NCBI GenBank assembly: GCA_023014335.1
Contig: JAECYW010000002.1
Location: 2,666,001-2,730,000 of the forward strand
Length of the DNA: 64,000 bases
DNA from: Galerina marginata
Lineage: Eukaryota > Basidiomycota > Agaricomycetes > Agaricales > Galerinaceae
Reading direction: 5' to 3'
Shown: positions 22,929 to 32,272 of the stretch, piece by piece
Layout of the letters: each line of letters starts with the position of its first letter
Numbering within the stretch: position 1 is the first letter of the stretch
The notes under the pieces: generated by a model
Database searches by the model: none
What the model saw: only the letters and a program-made list of their open reading frames with translations
What the model was told of the DNA's origin: nothing
Made by a program: the position numbers and the translations under genes

Positions 22929-22933
22929 GAATC
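22929..22933. repeat. 5-bp target site duplication (left) of the copia element
   Basis: GAATC immediately before the 5' LTR is repeated exactly after the 3' LTR at 29305-29309. A 5 bp duplication is typical of Ty1/copia integration. Confidence 0.95.
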
Positions 22934-23227
22934 TGTTGGACGATACTCTAGATAGTCCTGTCCGTCCTTCATTCTCTCTCGTTCCTCGCCGTTCTCCGTA
23001 GTCATCACGTGCGCTCTCGCCTCCCTTATATAGACGATTCCCTCCTCTCTTCCTTCCCTCAGTTGTCACTCGCTTCCCGACACTGAGGTATGCATTTCCA
23101 TCCCGTATCGTCTACAACTATGTACTTACTACGATCCTACCTAGTTGTCTCCGTACGACTAGGTAATACATTTCAGTTGTCACTCGCTTCCCGACACTGA
23201 GTTGTCTCCGTACGACTAGGTCTCACA
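22934..23227 (+). repeat. 5' LTR
   Basis: 294 bp, TGTTGGACGATAC to GACTAGGTCTCACA. A TATA-like CTTATATAGACG lies at about 23025-23036. Two blocks are duplicated inside the LTR: CAGTTGTCACTCGCTTCCCG (at about 23059 and 23174) and TTGTCTCCGTACGACTAGG (at about 23142 and 23202). Confidence 0.97.
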
Positions 23228-23239
23228 GGTTATGGGCCC
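23228..23239 (+). other. Retrotransposon primer-binding site (initiator tRNA-Met half-molecule type)
   Basis: GGTTATGGGCCC directly follows the LTR. Its complement GGGCCCATAACC equals the anticodon-arm sequence known from eukaryotic initiator tRNA-Met (CAT anticodon inside). Priming by a half-tRNA cut in the anticodon loop is the mode known from Drosophila copia; here it is inferred from the match. Confidence 0.75.
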
Positions 23240-23337
23240 CGTTCCGAGACTCTAGATCGGTGGATACACCGGGATTTTTCGTCAGGATTACTCATCCTAC
23301 TTTATGATTGTTATCGTTGCTTTCAGGACTCTCCTGC

Positions 23338-26300
23338 ATGTCAGGATCTGATATGGACCTCACGTTGCCAGTTCAAAACCGCATACACCCACCTGCATCC
23401 GAACCCGCACAGCCTCCGCGCCAGAACTCAGTCGTTCAACCCACATTCCCCATTTTACCTTCTTTTAACCCTTCACGTACCTTACCACCTTCGTTCAGTA
23501 GGCAGCCACGCCGCCATAGTTCTTCTCCATATAGGGCTTCGCCTATCATTTTTTCACCCGCGGTCTCGTTACCCGGGACACACTCTGCCGTTCATACGAG
23601 CTTTGATTTTGCCAACGTTGTTCGTCGCGCTTCTCCGCCTGCTTTCAATTCTCAATTTGGTGCTCCTGCACACCACGATCGTTCTTCCGATTTGAACTCA
23701 CATCATAGCATATCTTCACAAATTCCAATCCCAGTTGTTACGCGTCGTTCACCGACGTATTCTCTGCATACTCATCATGACCTTCATGCTTCTTCCCGTA
23801 ACCTTTCCTACGTAAATTCGGTTCATTCGCCTTTGCATTCCATTCGTTCACCTTTGCATTCTGTTCATTCACCTTTGCATTCAGCACATCATACTCCCGG
23901 TCCTGTACATTCTCTTTTACAACCTGCTTCACTGTCCGTGCGGTCGCCATTTCCTTTTTCTCCTTTGCCAACAGAGGCCCGATTTGCTCGAGCCTCGCCG
24001 CTTCCTGCACCTATCCCCAATTTTGACCATGATCCAAGTTATGACCGCATTTTACGTTCTAACGGCCACAGCCGCCACATGCCTTCACCCCTTGGTGCTC
24101 GTCAGAGCAACCATGGAATTAACTTTACGCCTGCCTCCAGTCCACCTTTATATGCACCTTCACTTTTACCCCCTCTTCCGATTGATCCTTATATGCGTGC
24201 CAATAGTCGCGCCACTTATCACGCGCAGTTGCCTCGGCAACCTTCCAGACTGCTTGCTCCAACATTTGAACAATACCCGCATTTTACGCGCGACCCAGTT
24301 CATAGCTACAATCCCCAGTTCATTCAGGCTCAACCCTTACTTAACGATAGACTTATTCAACAACCTTTACTTAATAATACAACCACTTTCCAGCCTAATA
24401 ATTCTTCTCTTCTTAAACCTTCCCTTCCTTCTACCAAAGACATCCCCAAACTCACTGGGAAGAACGACTGGGGACCCTGGCACCAGGCCGTCACCGACCT
24501 CATTGCAAATCAGCAGGTCTACGACCATATATCAGATGGTTTAGTCAACGGAGCACGCTTTGAACCATCCTTTATCCCCACGTACCCACCCGATGTACAT
24601 CAGAATTCTTCTCAAGCAGAGCTTGCAGCATACAACACCTGGTGGGCAATGGATGGATTAGCCGCACACGTCCTACTGTCGCGCCTCTCAGAGTCGGTTC
24701 TCAACAGCATTCCCAGAGCAAACCCGCTACTGGGCCAACGCCGATCAGCCCGCGACATTATGGCATCCCTCCGCCAAAACTACGGCGCCGGCGATTACAG
24801 CGCAGCTTCGGCCATTGAGAACAAGATCCGAGGACTGACCTGCAGTGCTGTAGGTGGCAACCCGGGACTTTCGGTAGCGGATTTCATATCCCTATGGCGC
24901 TCGCACACGAACCAGATGTCTGCCTCAGGCTACCCGCTCCCGTCCCGCCAACTACTTCAGCTGTTTGCCGATGGCCTCCCAAAGAGCTCATCATTTGCCA
25001 ACCTCCGCGAAAATGTATACATTGCAGTCAACGAACCAAACGACCACCTCCTCCCATCTCTCGAGAACATTTTCGAACGGGCAAGACTCATTGACGATAC
25101 GGTCCAACGGCTTCGCGATCGCCATGGGCCACCTTTACCAAACCGTCAGGTCCGCCCACCTCGTCAACCAAATGCAGCTCCTACAACCTCCGCCTCATCC
25201 ACCAATGTGCCTACCACCGCACCCACTCTGAAGCCCAATTGCGGGAACTGTGGGGGTGCCCACCCCACCCCCGACTGCTTCCAAGCTGGGGGTGCCATGG
25301 AAGGACGTCGAGATGAGGTGCTCGCCAAGTTGCCCAACAGACGCCTAAAAGTTCAGGCTCATATTGCAGAAGTAGAAGAGGACATTCCAACTTCAGAAAC
25401 GGACGATTTAGAAATTAACGACCTTACCGTACACGAATCTTTCGCCGCACTTTCGTTAGCCAGACCAGCTTCGACTGAATCCATCGATTTTTCTGCCTAT
25501 GCCTTGTCCTCCATCACTAAGTCTCTTGACGTCTCCACACCCATTGCGCTTATGTCCTCAATTCAGAAGTATAACTCTGCCTTGGACTCCGGCTGCTCGA
25601 TCCATCTCATAAAGGACAAATCCTTGTTCTGGACATACACCCCACAAGATGCTATGGACGTCAAGACAGCCAACTGTGGAATCATGGAAACCTGCGCTCG
25701 TGGTGAGGTACGGATCCGCATGACCATTAAATGCGATGACGGAAGTTTGGTCAAAGTGAATTGGAAACTGCGCGACTGCCTACACGCTCCGCAGGTACCA
25801 TTCAACCTTCTTTCAGTTGGCCAGCTGAATGAAGCCGGCATGCACTGCAACTTTGGTCCCACCCGTACAGTCGTCGTTTTCCCAGCTGAACCCCAGAAAC
25901 TCGGCCGACTCGCCTCCCAATCTATTGAGGCCGAAGTCCATCATCGCATCTCCTTCCTTGACCTAAACTTCGTACTCCCTAACACCGAAACACCAGCCAT
26001 TGATCCCATTTCAGCTTTTCCAGCTTTCCCAGCCTCGATACTCAACCCAGACCTCTGGCATCGTCGTTTGGGTCATCCTAGCAAAGACACAACAAGGAAT
26101 GTTCTCACCACAAATTGTGTCGAAGGCATCAAATGGTCTGGCTCGTTCACTCAGGATCACTGCATCCCCTGTGTTATCGGAAAGCGGCCTCAGGCATCTT
26201 ACTCCTCAAACAAAAATCGTGCATCCGAGATATGCGAACTCATACATATCGACACTTGTGGACCGTTTCCCGTCTTAACGCCTCACAAAGAACGTTATTA

Positions 26301-28923
26301 TCTTGCATTACTCGATGACTGCTCGAACTTTGGAGAGGCTGCGCTTCTGGTTTCCAAGACAGACGCACTTGCTGTTTGGAAGACTACACGTGCCTCTTGG
26401 GAGAACATATCAGGGAACAGGGTGCTTGCTGTCCGCGTTGATGGTGCCAAAGAGCTTACAGAAGGCGACATGGGCCTTCACTTTGCAGAGACGGGAGTAT
26501 CTGTACAGAAAACTGCTCCATACGCACATCCGCAGAATGGCAAAATTGAACGCTACATCCGCACGATTTCTGACACGTCGCAGACGCTAATGGCTGAATC
26601 AGGACTTCCTCCTTCATTCTGGGGTTATGCAACCAAAACGTCCAAATACCTTCGTAACCGCTTGCCTACCAAAACCTTGTCGCAGGGCATGACACCATAC
26701 GAGATGTTGAAGAAGAAGAAGCCAGATCTTTCGATGCTGCGCGTCTGGGGGTGTAAATGCTACGTCCTTACGCCAGAAGAGATACGTGGGAAGGGTGCCC
26801 CTCGCCGCTTTGAAGCTATCTTCATAGGTTACGAGGAAGATCGCCTAGGATGGCTCGTTCGTGACCTCAAAGGAAAATTATTCTTTTCCAGAGACGTTAT
26901 ATTCGACGAGTCAACTCCTGGACACCTCTCGAGTGCGCGCACCACCACGTCTATCCCTGCCCAGCCCATTATCAATGATCGTGTCCTCCGTCCACGCATA
27001 AAGAGTTCATCCCTCCTTTCCGAGGTGATCACAGAACTACATGCTGGATCTGATGCCCCTCACCATCCACAACAATCACTTGGATCTATATCTGCCTTTA
27101 TATCCCTCAACACCCTCAACATGTTCATCCACGATGTATCATCCTCCTCTGACTCATCGAACCCGTTCATCCTCTCTGCCTTCGAAACAAATAAAGATTT
27201 CATCTTCGAACACAGCTTCACAACGACCCATCGTTTTCCTCATCGTTTTCGCTTGAAGGACTATAATCCTGATAAGGCACCCGACTCATATGACGAAGCT
27301 ATCTCTCGACCAGACAAGGATAAATGGTTGGCCGCCATGCAACGAGAGAAGAACAGCTTGGAAGAACGTGGTGCTTTCGAACGAGTCACTCCCATACCTA
27401 AAGGTCGCAAGCCGATAGGTGTTCGTTGGACATATATCTTCAAATATAACCCCGACGGCTCAATTAGGAGAGGGTTTGAGAAGGCAAGGCTGGTGGCCCA
27501 AGGATTTAGCCAGAGAGAGGGAGTCGATTTTGGCAACACCTATGCACCAGTCGTCAAATTCACAAGCATCAGAATCATCCTCGCCTACGCCAACCACCAT
27601 GACTACGAGATTATGAGCTTCGACGTCAAAACCGCTTTCCTACATGCCAAACTTTCCTACCTTATTTTCGTCAAACAGATCCCCGGTTTTCCTGAAGATG
27701 ACCCTTTCACTGTTCTTCGTTTGTTAGTAGCACTTTATGGTCTTCGTCAATCTGCGTATGAGTTTTATATTTTTCTTCTTAAACTTTTGACCCGCTTGGG
27801 CCTTGTTCGTTGTGAAGTTGATCATTCTGTTTTTATCGGTCGCTGGTCTGCTCCTCCCCATCCATCCATCACAATGCCCACCAATGGCGAGGATCTCCTA
27901 CTCATTGTCCCTGTTCACGTTGACGACGGCCTCGCTGTTACCAATTCGATCCCTCTCTACACCTGGTTCATCAACAAACTTCTACCAGACCTAGAGATCA
28001 TCGATATGGGTCCTGTTTCCATGTACCTGGGCAACAGGATTACCCGTGACCGGCCCCAGCGGAAGCTCTGGATTTCCCAAAGACCCCTGCTCTTTGAACT
28101 TCTCAAAAATTGGGAGATGCTCGACAGTACACCATCCAAGGTCCCCATCCTTCAGCCTCTCCACAAACTCGCTACTGCCCCCCCAAACTCATTGCCAGGC
28201 ATCCACGACAACGATATTACAATCAACTATCAACGTCTTGTCGGGAGCCTGATATATCTGGCAATATGCACGAGGCCGGATATTGCTTACGCGGCCATGG
28301 CCTTAGGCCAATACAATGCAAATCCAACGCGTGCGCATCTTCTTGTGGCAAAGGGCGTACTCCGTTACCTGGCCGGGACCCTTGATTATGGCCTCGAGTA
28401 TGCATCCTCAACCTCATCATCTATACCACTCGTTGTCGCACCATACGTTCAGGGATGCGCTCTTTCGGACGCAGACTGGGCTTCCGATGAGAAAGACCGA
28501 AAAAGCGTATCTGGGTACTGCTTTTTCTATCAAGGATGCTTAATATCCTGGTCCGCCTCAAAACAAAAAATTGTGGCCTCTTCATCCACTGAAGCCGAGT
28601 ACTACTCACTGTCCTATGCTCTCCGAGAAGCCCTCTGGATCCGACTTTTCCTCACAGGATTACAACTACCCATTCCCTCACCATTCCCCCTGCTCTGCGA
28701 CAATAAAAGCGCCATCAGCCTCTCAAATAGTGATGTCAATTCACCACGTTCAAAGCATATTGATGTTCGCTATCACTTCATTCGTGAAAAGATAGAAGAT
28801 GGGACTTTTGAGACCATATGGATCCCCACCGCCGATATGACCGCTGATATCTTTACGAAGGGTCTTCCTTTCCCAATTTTTTCTAAGCATCGCTCGGCAT
28901 TAGGCATCGTACCCATCCCTTAG
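23338..28923 (+). CDS. Copia gag-pol polyprotein
   Basis: One uninterrupted ORF. The first ATG is at 23338, giving about 1861 residues; the open frame extends 10 codons further up with a TTG. The N-terminal gag is Pro/Ser/His-rich, with repeated HSPLHS units near residues 165-190. A zinc-knuckle-like CGNCGGAHPTPDC lies at about 634 (CX2CX3HX4C, one residue shorter than the canonical spacing). Protease: LDSGCS at about 747. Integrase: WHRRLGH with the CIPC pair, then catalytic D in HIDTCGPF (about 970), D in VRVDGAKE and E in NGKIERYIRT. Reverse transcriptase: ARLVAQGFSQREGVDF, FDVKTAFLHA and a VHVDDG core instead of YVDD. RNase H: SDADWASD, SSSTEAEYYSLS, CDNKSAISL and SKHIDVRYHFIRE. All catalytic residues are present, so it should be functional. 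Confidence 0.97.
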   Translation: MSGSDMDLTLPVQNRIHPPASEPAQPPRQNSVVQPTFPILPSFNPSRTLPPSFSRQPRRHSSSPYRASPIIFSPAVSLPGTHSAVHTSFDFANVVRRASPPAFNSQFGAPAHHDRSSDLNSHHSISSQIPIPVVTRRSPTYSLHTHHDLHASSRNLSYVNSVHSPLHSIRSPLHSVHSPLHSAHHTPGPVHSLLQPASLSVRSPFPFSPLPTEARFARASPLPAPIPNFDHDPSYDRILRSNGHSRHMPSPLGARQSNHGINFTPASSPPLYAPSLLPPLPIDPYMRANSRATYHAQLPRQPSRLLAPTFEQYPHFTRDPVHSYNPQFIQAQPLLNDRLIQQPLLNNTTTFQPNNSSLLKPSLPSTKDIPKLTGKNDWGPWHQAVTDLIANQQVYDHISDGLVNGARFEPSFIPTYPPDVHQNSSQAELAAYNTWWAMDGLAAHVLLSRLSESVLNSIPRANPLLGQRRSARDIMASLRQNYGAGDYSAASAIENKIRGLTCSAVGGNPGLSVADFISLWRSHTNQMSASGYPLPSRQLLQLFADGLPKSSSFANLRENVYIAVNEPNDHLLPSLENIFERARLIDDTVQRLRDRHGPPLPNRQVRPPRQPNAAPTTSASSTNVPTTAPTLKPNCGNCGGAHPTPDCFQAGGAMEGRRDEVLAKLPNRRLKVQAHIAEVEEDIPTSETDDLEINDLTVHESFAALSLARPASTESIDFSAYALSSITKSLDVSTPIALMSSIQKYNSALDSGCSIHLIKDKSLFWTYTPQDAMDVKTANCGIMETCARGEVRIRMTIKCDDGSLVKVNWKLRDCLHAPQVPFNLLSVGQLNEAGMHCNFGPTRTVVVFPAEPQKLGRLASQSIEAEVHHRISFLDLNFVLPNTETPAIDPISAFPAFPASILNPDLWHRRLGHPSKDTTRNVLTTNCVEGIKWSGSFTQDHCIPCVIGKRPQASYSSNKNRASEICELIHIDTCGPFPVLTPHKERYYLALLDDCSNFGEAALLVSKTDALAVWKTTRASWENISGNRVLAVRVDGAKELTEGDMGLHFAETGVSVQKTAPYAHPQNGKIERYIRTISDTSQTLMAESGLPPSFWGYATKTSKYLRNRLPTKTLSQGMTPYEMLKKKKPDLSMLRVWGCKCYVLTPEEIRGKGAPRRFEAIFIGYEEDRLGWLVRDLKGKLFFSRDVIFDESTPGHLSSARTTTSIPAQPIINDRVLRPRIKSSSLLSEVITELHAGSDAPHHPQQSLGSISAFISLNTLNMFIHDVSSSSDSSNPFILSAFETNKDFIFEHSFTTTHRFPHRFRLKDYNPDKAPDSYDEAISRPDKDKWLAAMQREKNSLEERGAFERVTPIPKGRKPIGVRWTYIFKYNPDGSIRRGFEKARLVAQGFSQREGVDFGNTYAPVVKFTSIRIILAYANHHDYEIMSFDVKTAFLHAKLSYLIFVKQIPGFPEDDPFTVLRLLVALYGLRQSAYEFYIFLLKLLTRLGLVRCEVDHSVFIGRWSAPPHPSITMPTNGEDLLLIVPVHVDDGLAVTNSIPLYTWFINKLLPDLEIIDMGPVSMYLGNRITRDRPQRKLWISQRPLLFELLKNWEMLDSTPSKVPILQPLHKLATAPPNSLPGIHDNDITINYQRLVGSLIYLAICTRPDIAYAAMALGQYNANPTRAHLLVAKGVLRYLAGTLDYGLEYASSTSSSIPLVVAPYVQGCALSDADWASDEKDRKSVSGYCFFYQGCLISWSASKQKIVASSSTEAEYYSLSYALREALWIRLFLTGLQLPIPSPFPLLCDNKSAISLSNSDVNSPRSKHIDVRYHFIREKIEDGTFETIWIPTADMTADIFTKGLPFPIFSKHRSALGIVPIP

Positions 28924-29010
28924 TCTGTTTAATTGCATTCATTCTTTTCTTTTCTTTTTCTTCTTCTTCCTTTCTTTCATTTCTCTTCCAGTACGGACAC
29001 GATGGGGGTG

Positions 29011-29304
29011 TGTTGGACGATACTCTAGATAGTCCTGTCCGTCCTTCATTCTCTCTCGTTCCTCGCCGTTCTCCGTAGTCATCACGTGCGCTCTCGCCTC
29101 CCTTATATAGACGATTCCCTCCTCTCTTCCTTCCCTCAGTTGTCACTCGCTTCCCGACACTGAGGTATGCATTTCCATCCCGTATCGTCTACAACTATGT
29201 ACTTACTACGATCCTACCTAGTTGTCTCCGTACGACTAGGTAATACATTTCAGTTGTCACTCGCTTCCCGACACTGAGTTGTCTCCGTACGACTAGGTCT
29301 CACA
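29011..29304 (+). repeat. 3' LTR
   Basis: 294 bp, identical by eye to the 5' LTR, preceded by the purine-rich GATGGGGGTG and followed by the GAATC duplication at 29305-29309. Confidence 0.97.
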
Positions 29305-29438
29305 GAATCAATATAGGACAGATCTCTGCCAGACTACGATCGTACAATACAAGAATTTCAAATTGGGACAGGAATGAGGCGAGAGTCAAGAATAACAGAT
29401 CGGCGGGCACTCATTTGACAGGAACAGCATTCCACATT

Positions 29439-31914
29439 TCATTGTTGGGCTGGTGTAGGGACTGTTGTCTGCTGGCTTGGTCGCCCATTGAGGATAGACA
29501 GTAGAGACAGAGAAGTTGGGCTTGGGGCATTAGGTGGTGGTATATTCATACCGGGCATGATATTAGGGTTGACAGTAGAATAAGGACGAACACCAGTGTG
29601 CGGTGGTGGTGGCAGAGGATTTGGAGAGAAAGTGTTATATCCATGCATGGGTAGTGGAGCAGGTTGGTACGGCGCATGGTTCGGAGTACCATAAAATGGA
29701 GGGTTTGCAGGCGTGCTGAATATTTGGGACTGTTGTTGGTGGAGGAACTGTGGACCTATTTGATAGTTTGGACTGATAGGACCAGCACGAGCACCATTGA
29801 TAGATGCAAGTAAATGGTTCTGGTTGATGCTCACGCTGCCACTCGAGTTATGCATTGGAGCGCGGTGGAACGCTTGGCTAGTTCTCGAGCGAACCTGGAA
29901 ATGATCCTGATAACTATTTACATGATTCTCCACAGGATAACGAGGATGGAAACCAGCAGCACTTGAAGGGACTCCTGGATGATAGGAGTAATTTGCGTCG
30001 ATGTCACGAGCAAGCAGGTGATGCGGATAACCGGACGACGGCGGGGTCGAATATCCACCGGTTATTGGCCCTCTGCTGACCATAGCAGCCCGAGCCGCGA
30101 TTATGGGTGCCATCCTTGCAGATTCATCGGCAACAGCTTCCAGCAAAGATAATTGCTGAAGCATTTTTGCTGAAGTCGGAACTTCCACTGCTCGTGCCAA
30201 ATATGGGGAAATATCTGCCGTTGACGAAGACTTGTGAGAAGTTGGTGAAGTAGGAGATGTTGCAGAAGGTAAAGGAGGGGATGTTGCAATACGAGTTGAA
30301 GAGTTTGTATCGCCAAAATGACTACTTCCATTCACCGACGATTGTAGGGATTCACGGGACAGTGTCAAGGATTGAAGTGACTCAATATTATGCATTGGGT
30401 TTGATTGGGGAGGAATATCCACCGGGGGCGAGTAAAGTGGCGGAGCCGATGACGACCAATCTGGCTGTTCAGGTGCCTGTGGTGCTTCGCCTGGATCCGT
30501 TGAGGCTTCCGAGGGAGTAGGCGACTCGAAAGGCTGCGGTTCGACACTTGAATCGCCACTACTCTTCACATTTGAGACTTTGTCGCTCGAGGTTATGGCC
30601 GACATCGTCAACGAAGAAAGTAATCGAGCAAAGTGGGGATCCATTTCCACATTTTCGGCGGGGATATGACTGACAGTGGGCTCTGGTTGCTGAGGAGAGG
30701 GCGTGTGTGGACCGGCGTTTTCAATAGAAGACGACTGAGAACTAGATTCTTGAATGTAGTTGTGACCACGATTTGCAAGTTCATTCCTCGAAGTAGCTTG
30801 AGATTTCTTTTGCTTCCCGTTTTTACGTGGCGTATTACGACGTCTATGTTCGTTTATCCAGGCCTTCAGACGCCTGAAAAAAATTAGCCCGTGGAAGAAT
30901 CAACAACGAGGCAATTCTCACCCCATGAATGGCGCAATGAGATAAAATCTACCGGGTGCACCCTTGCCCTTTTTCCAGGTGGGCAGATCTACCAAATTGA
31001 ACCATTCGATTTTCTGGGAGTGGATTCATCAGCGATCGAAGACACATTTGTTACAGGTTGCCATACACTGATTTCCTTGCGGGTTTTGGTCTTGAACGGA
31101 AAATCTTCTGGCACACCCGGGACCACAAATAACGATATCTTTTGTTCTTTTATAGAAATGGCAAGGACATCCTTGGGGTTTAATTGGTCGGCTAGGTTAT
31201 AACCCGTTTCTTCTAGCACCTGCAGGAAGTCAGAGGTGTGGCAGTTGAGTAAAGTATGTAGCACACCTCTCTGATAGCACAGGTAGGAGGAGGTTCTGTT
31301 TCGTTGATTTTCCCTCTGGGAAACCCCCAGCCTGCTGATGCCTTCCACCCTTTCACAAGTACGCACTTCAAAGACAAAAAACTGTTATGATCACAGGTTT
31401 AAAACTTAGTAAAATAGACACACTTTGTCCATAGCTTCATTGAGCATAATGGCCCCGCAAACTGGAACTCGCGTCTTGTATTGCATAAACGTGTTGAACG
31501 CTTGTTCGTGATCGTGGCTCCACTGTTGCAACAATGGACAAGCGTGAAATAACATTTCTGAGAACCTCTTCAAGGGCAATGAAGGAAGTCTGGTGTTTTC
31601 TTCACGAATAAAATCTTCATAGAACCAGTGACTACAAAACTTAGTCGAGCCTCCACAGGTGGCGACAGACGTACGCTTGTTCCACTTGAAAACACAGGCG
31701 CTCTAACGAAGCAAGCTCCTCGTCTGGAAGATTCAGGATAAATCGGCTGATTTTTGACTCATCAAATCCTTGAAATATGGCATAGAAAATCGACGGACCT
31801 TGAGAGATCTTCAAGCACTTCTTCCTGGGTGGCATCTTTATAGGAGAAGCGAGGCAGTGGTTCTGAACAATTGGCGGATGGAATTTCGGGCGATGATGAC
31901 GATGATGCAGCCAT
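29439..31914 (-). CDS. DCP2: mRNA decapping enzyme Dcp2 (Nudix)
   Basis: Catalytic subunit that removes the m7G cap in cytoplasmic 5'-3' mRNA decay, partnered by Dcp1. The start MAASSSSSPEIPS at 31914 is followed by the all-alpha regulatory domain (RFILNLPDEELASLERLCFQ, then AHWFYEDFIREEN). The Nudix fold comes next with GWGFP and the Nudix box GX5EX7REVLEETG, interrupted by a phase-0 intron exactly between IRE and VLEETG. Box B continues through PTWKKGKGAPGRFYLIAPFM and the KAWINEHRRR segment. The remaining 400-plus residues form one exon of Pro/Ser/Gln-rich disorder, ending TVPTPAQQ, as expected for the fungal Dcp2 tail that binds Edc3, Pat1 and Dhh1. All joins keep frame. The copia element lies just beyond its 3' end. 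Confidence 0.92.
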
Positions 31915-32272
31915 AAGAAAGAGAAATAAAGTAGAAAAGATTGAAGAGAAAGACGCTCTATAAAGGCGCTTGTGGTTGGTGATAAAGCAATGAGAGTTGT
32001 CAGTGGTCAGAGGTGGAGAGTTCAAGGCGGGAAGCTGGACTGGGAAACAACATAACCCGAGCATGTGACGCGTTACCTGAAATAAACGTTGAATCAACAT
32101 CGAAATCCATCCTTGATTTCACCGCACGAGCGAATATCGATAGTCCGACATCAACCTTTTCAATTCTCTCATACTTTACTTATGGAGTCCTTTATTATTG
32201 TCTGACAGCGTAAAATATATTACAAAATGCCTTGTAGTACAAAATGAAATACATATATCCAGAGCTTCATAC

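Larger units (their letters stand above)
22934..29304 (+). mobile_element. Complete Ty1/copia LTR retrotransposon
   Basis: 6371 bp element bounded by two 294 bp direct repeats that I find identical base for base, starting TG and ending CA, with GAATC target duplications on both sides. It contains a primer-binding site, one gag-pol ORF and a short purine-rich tract (GATGGGGGTG) just before the 3' LTR. The pol order protease, integrase, reverse transcriptase, RNase H defines Ty1/copia rather than gypsy. Identical LTRs and an open ORF mean it inserted very recently and may still be active. It sits between DCP2 and the P450-side gene-poor block. Confidence 0.98.

Noticed and set aside
23308..23337. 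Ten extra N-terminal codons of gag-pol
   Set aside because: The codon at 23308 is TTG; the first ATG is at 23338, so these codons are not annotated as coding.
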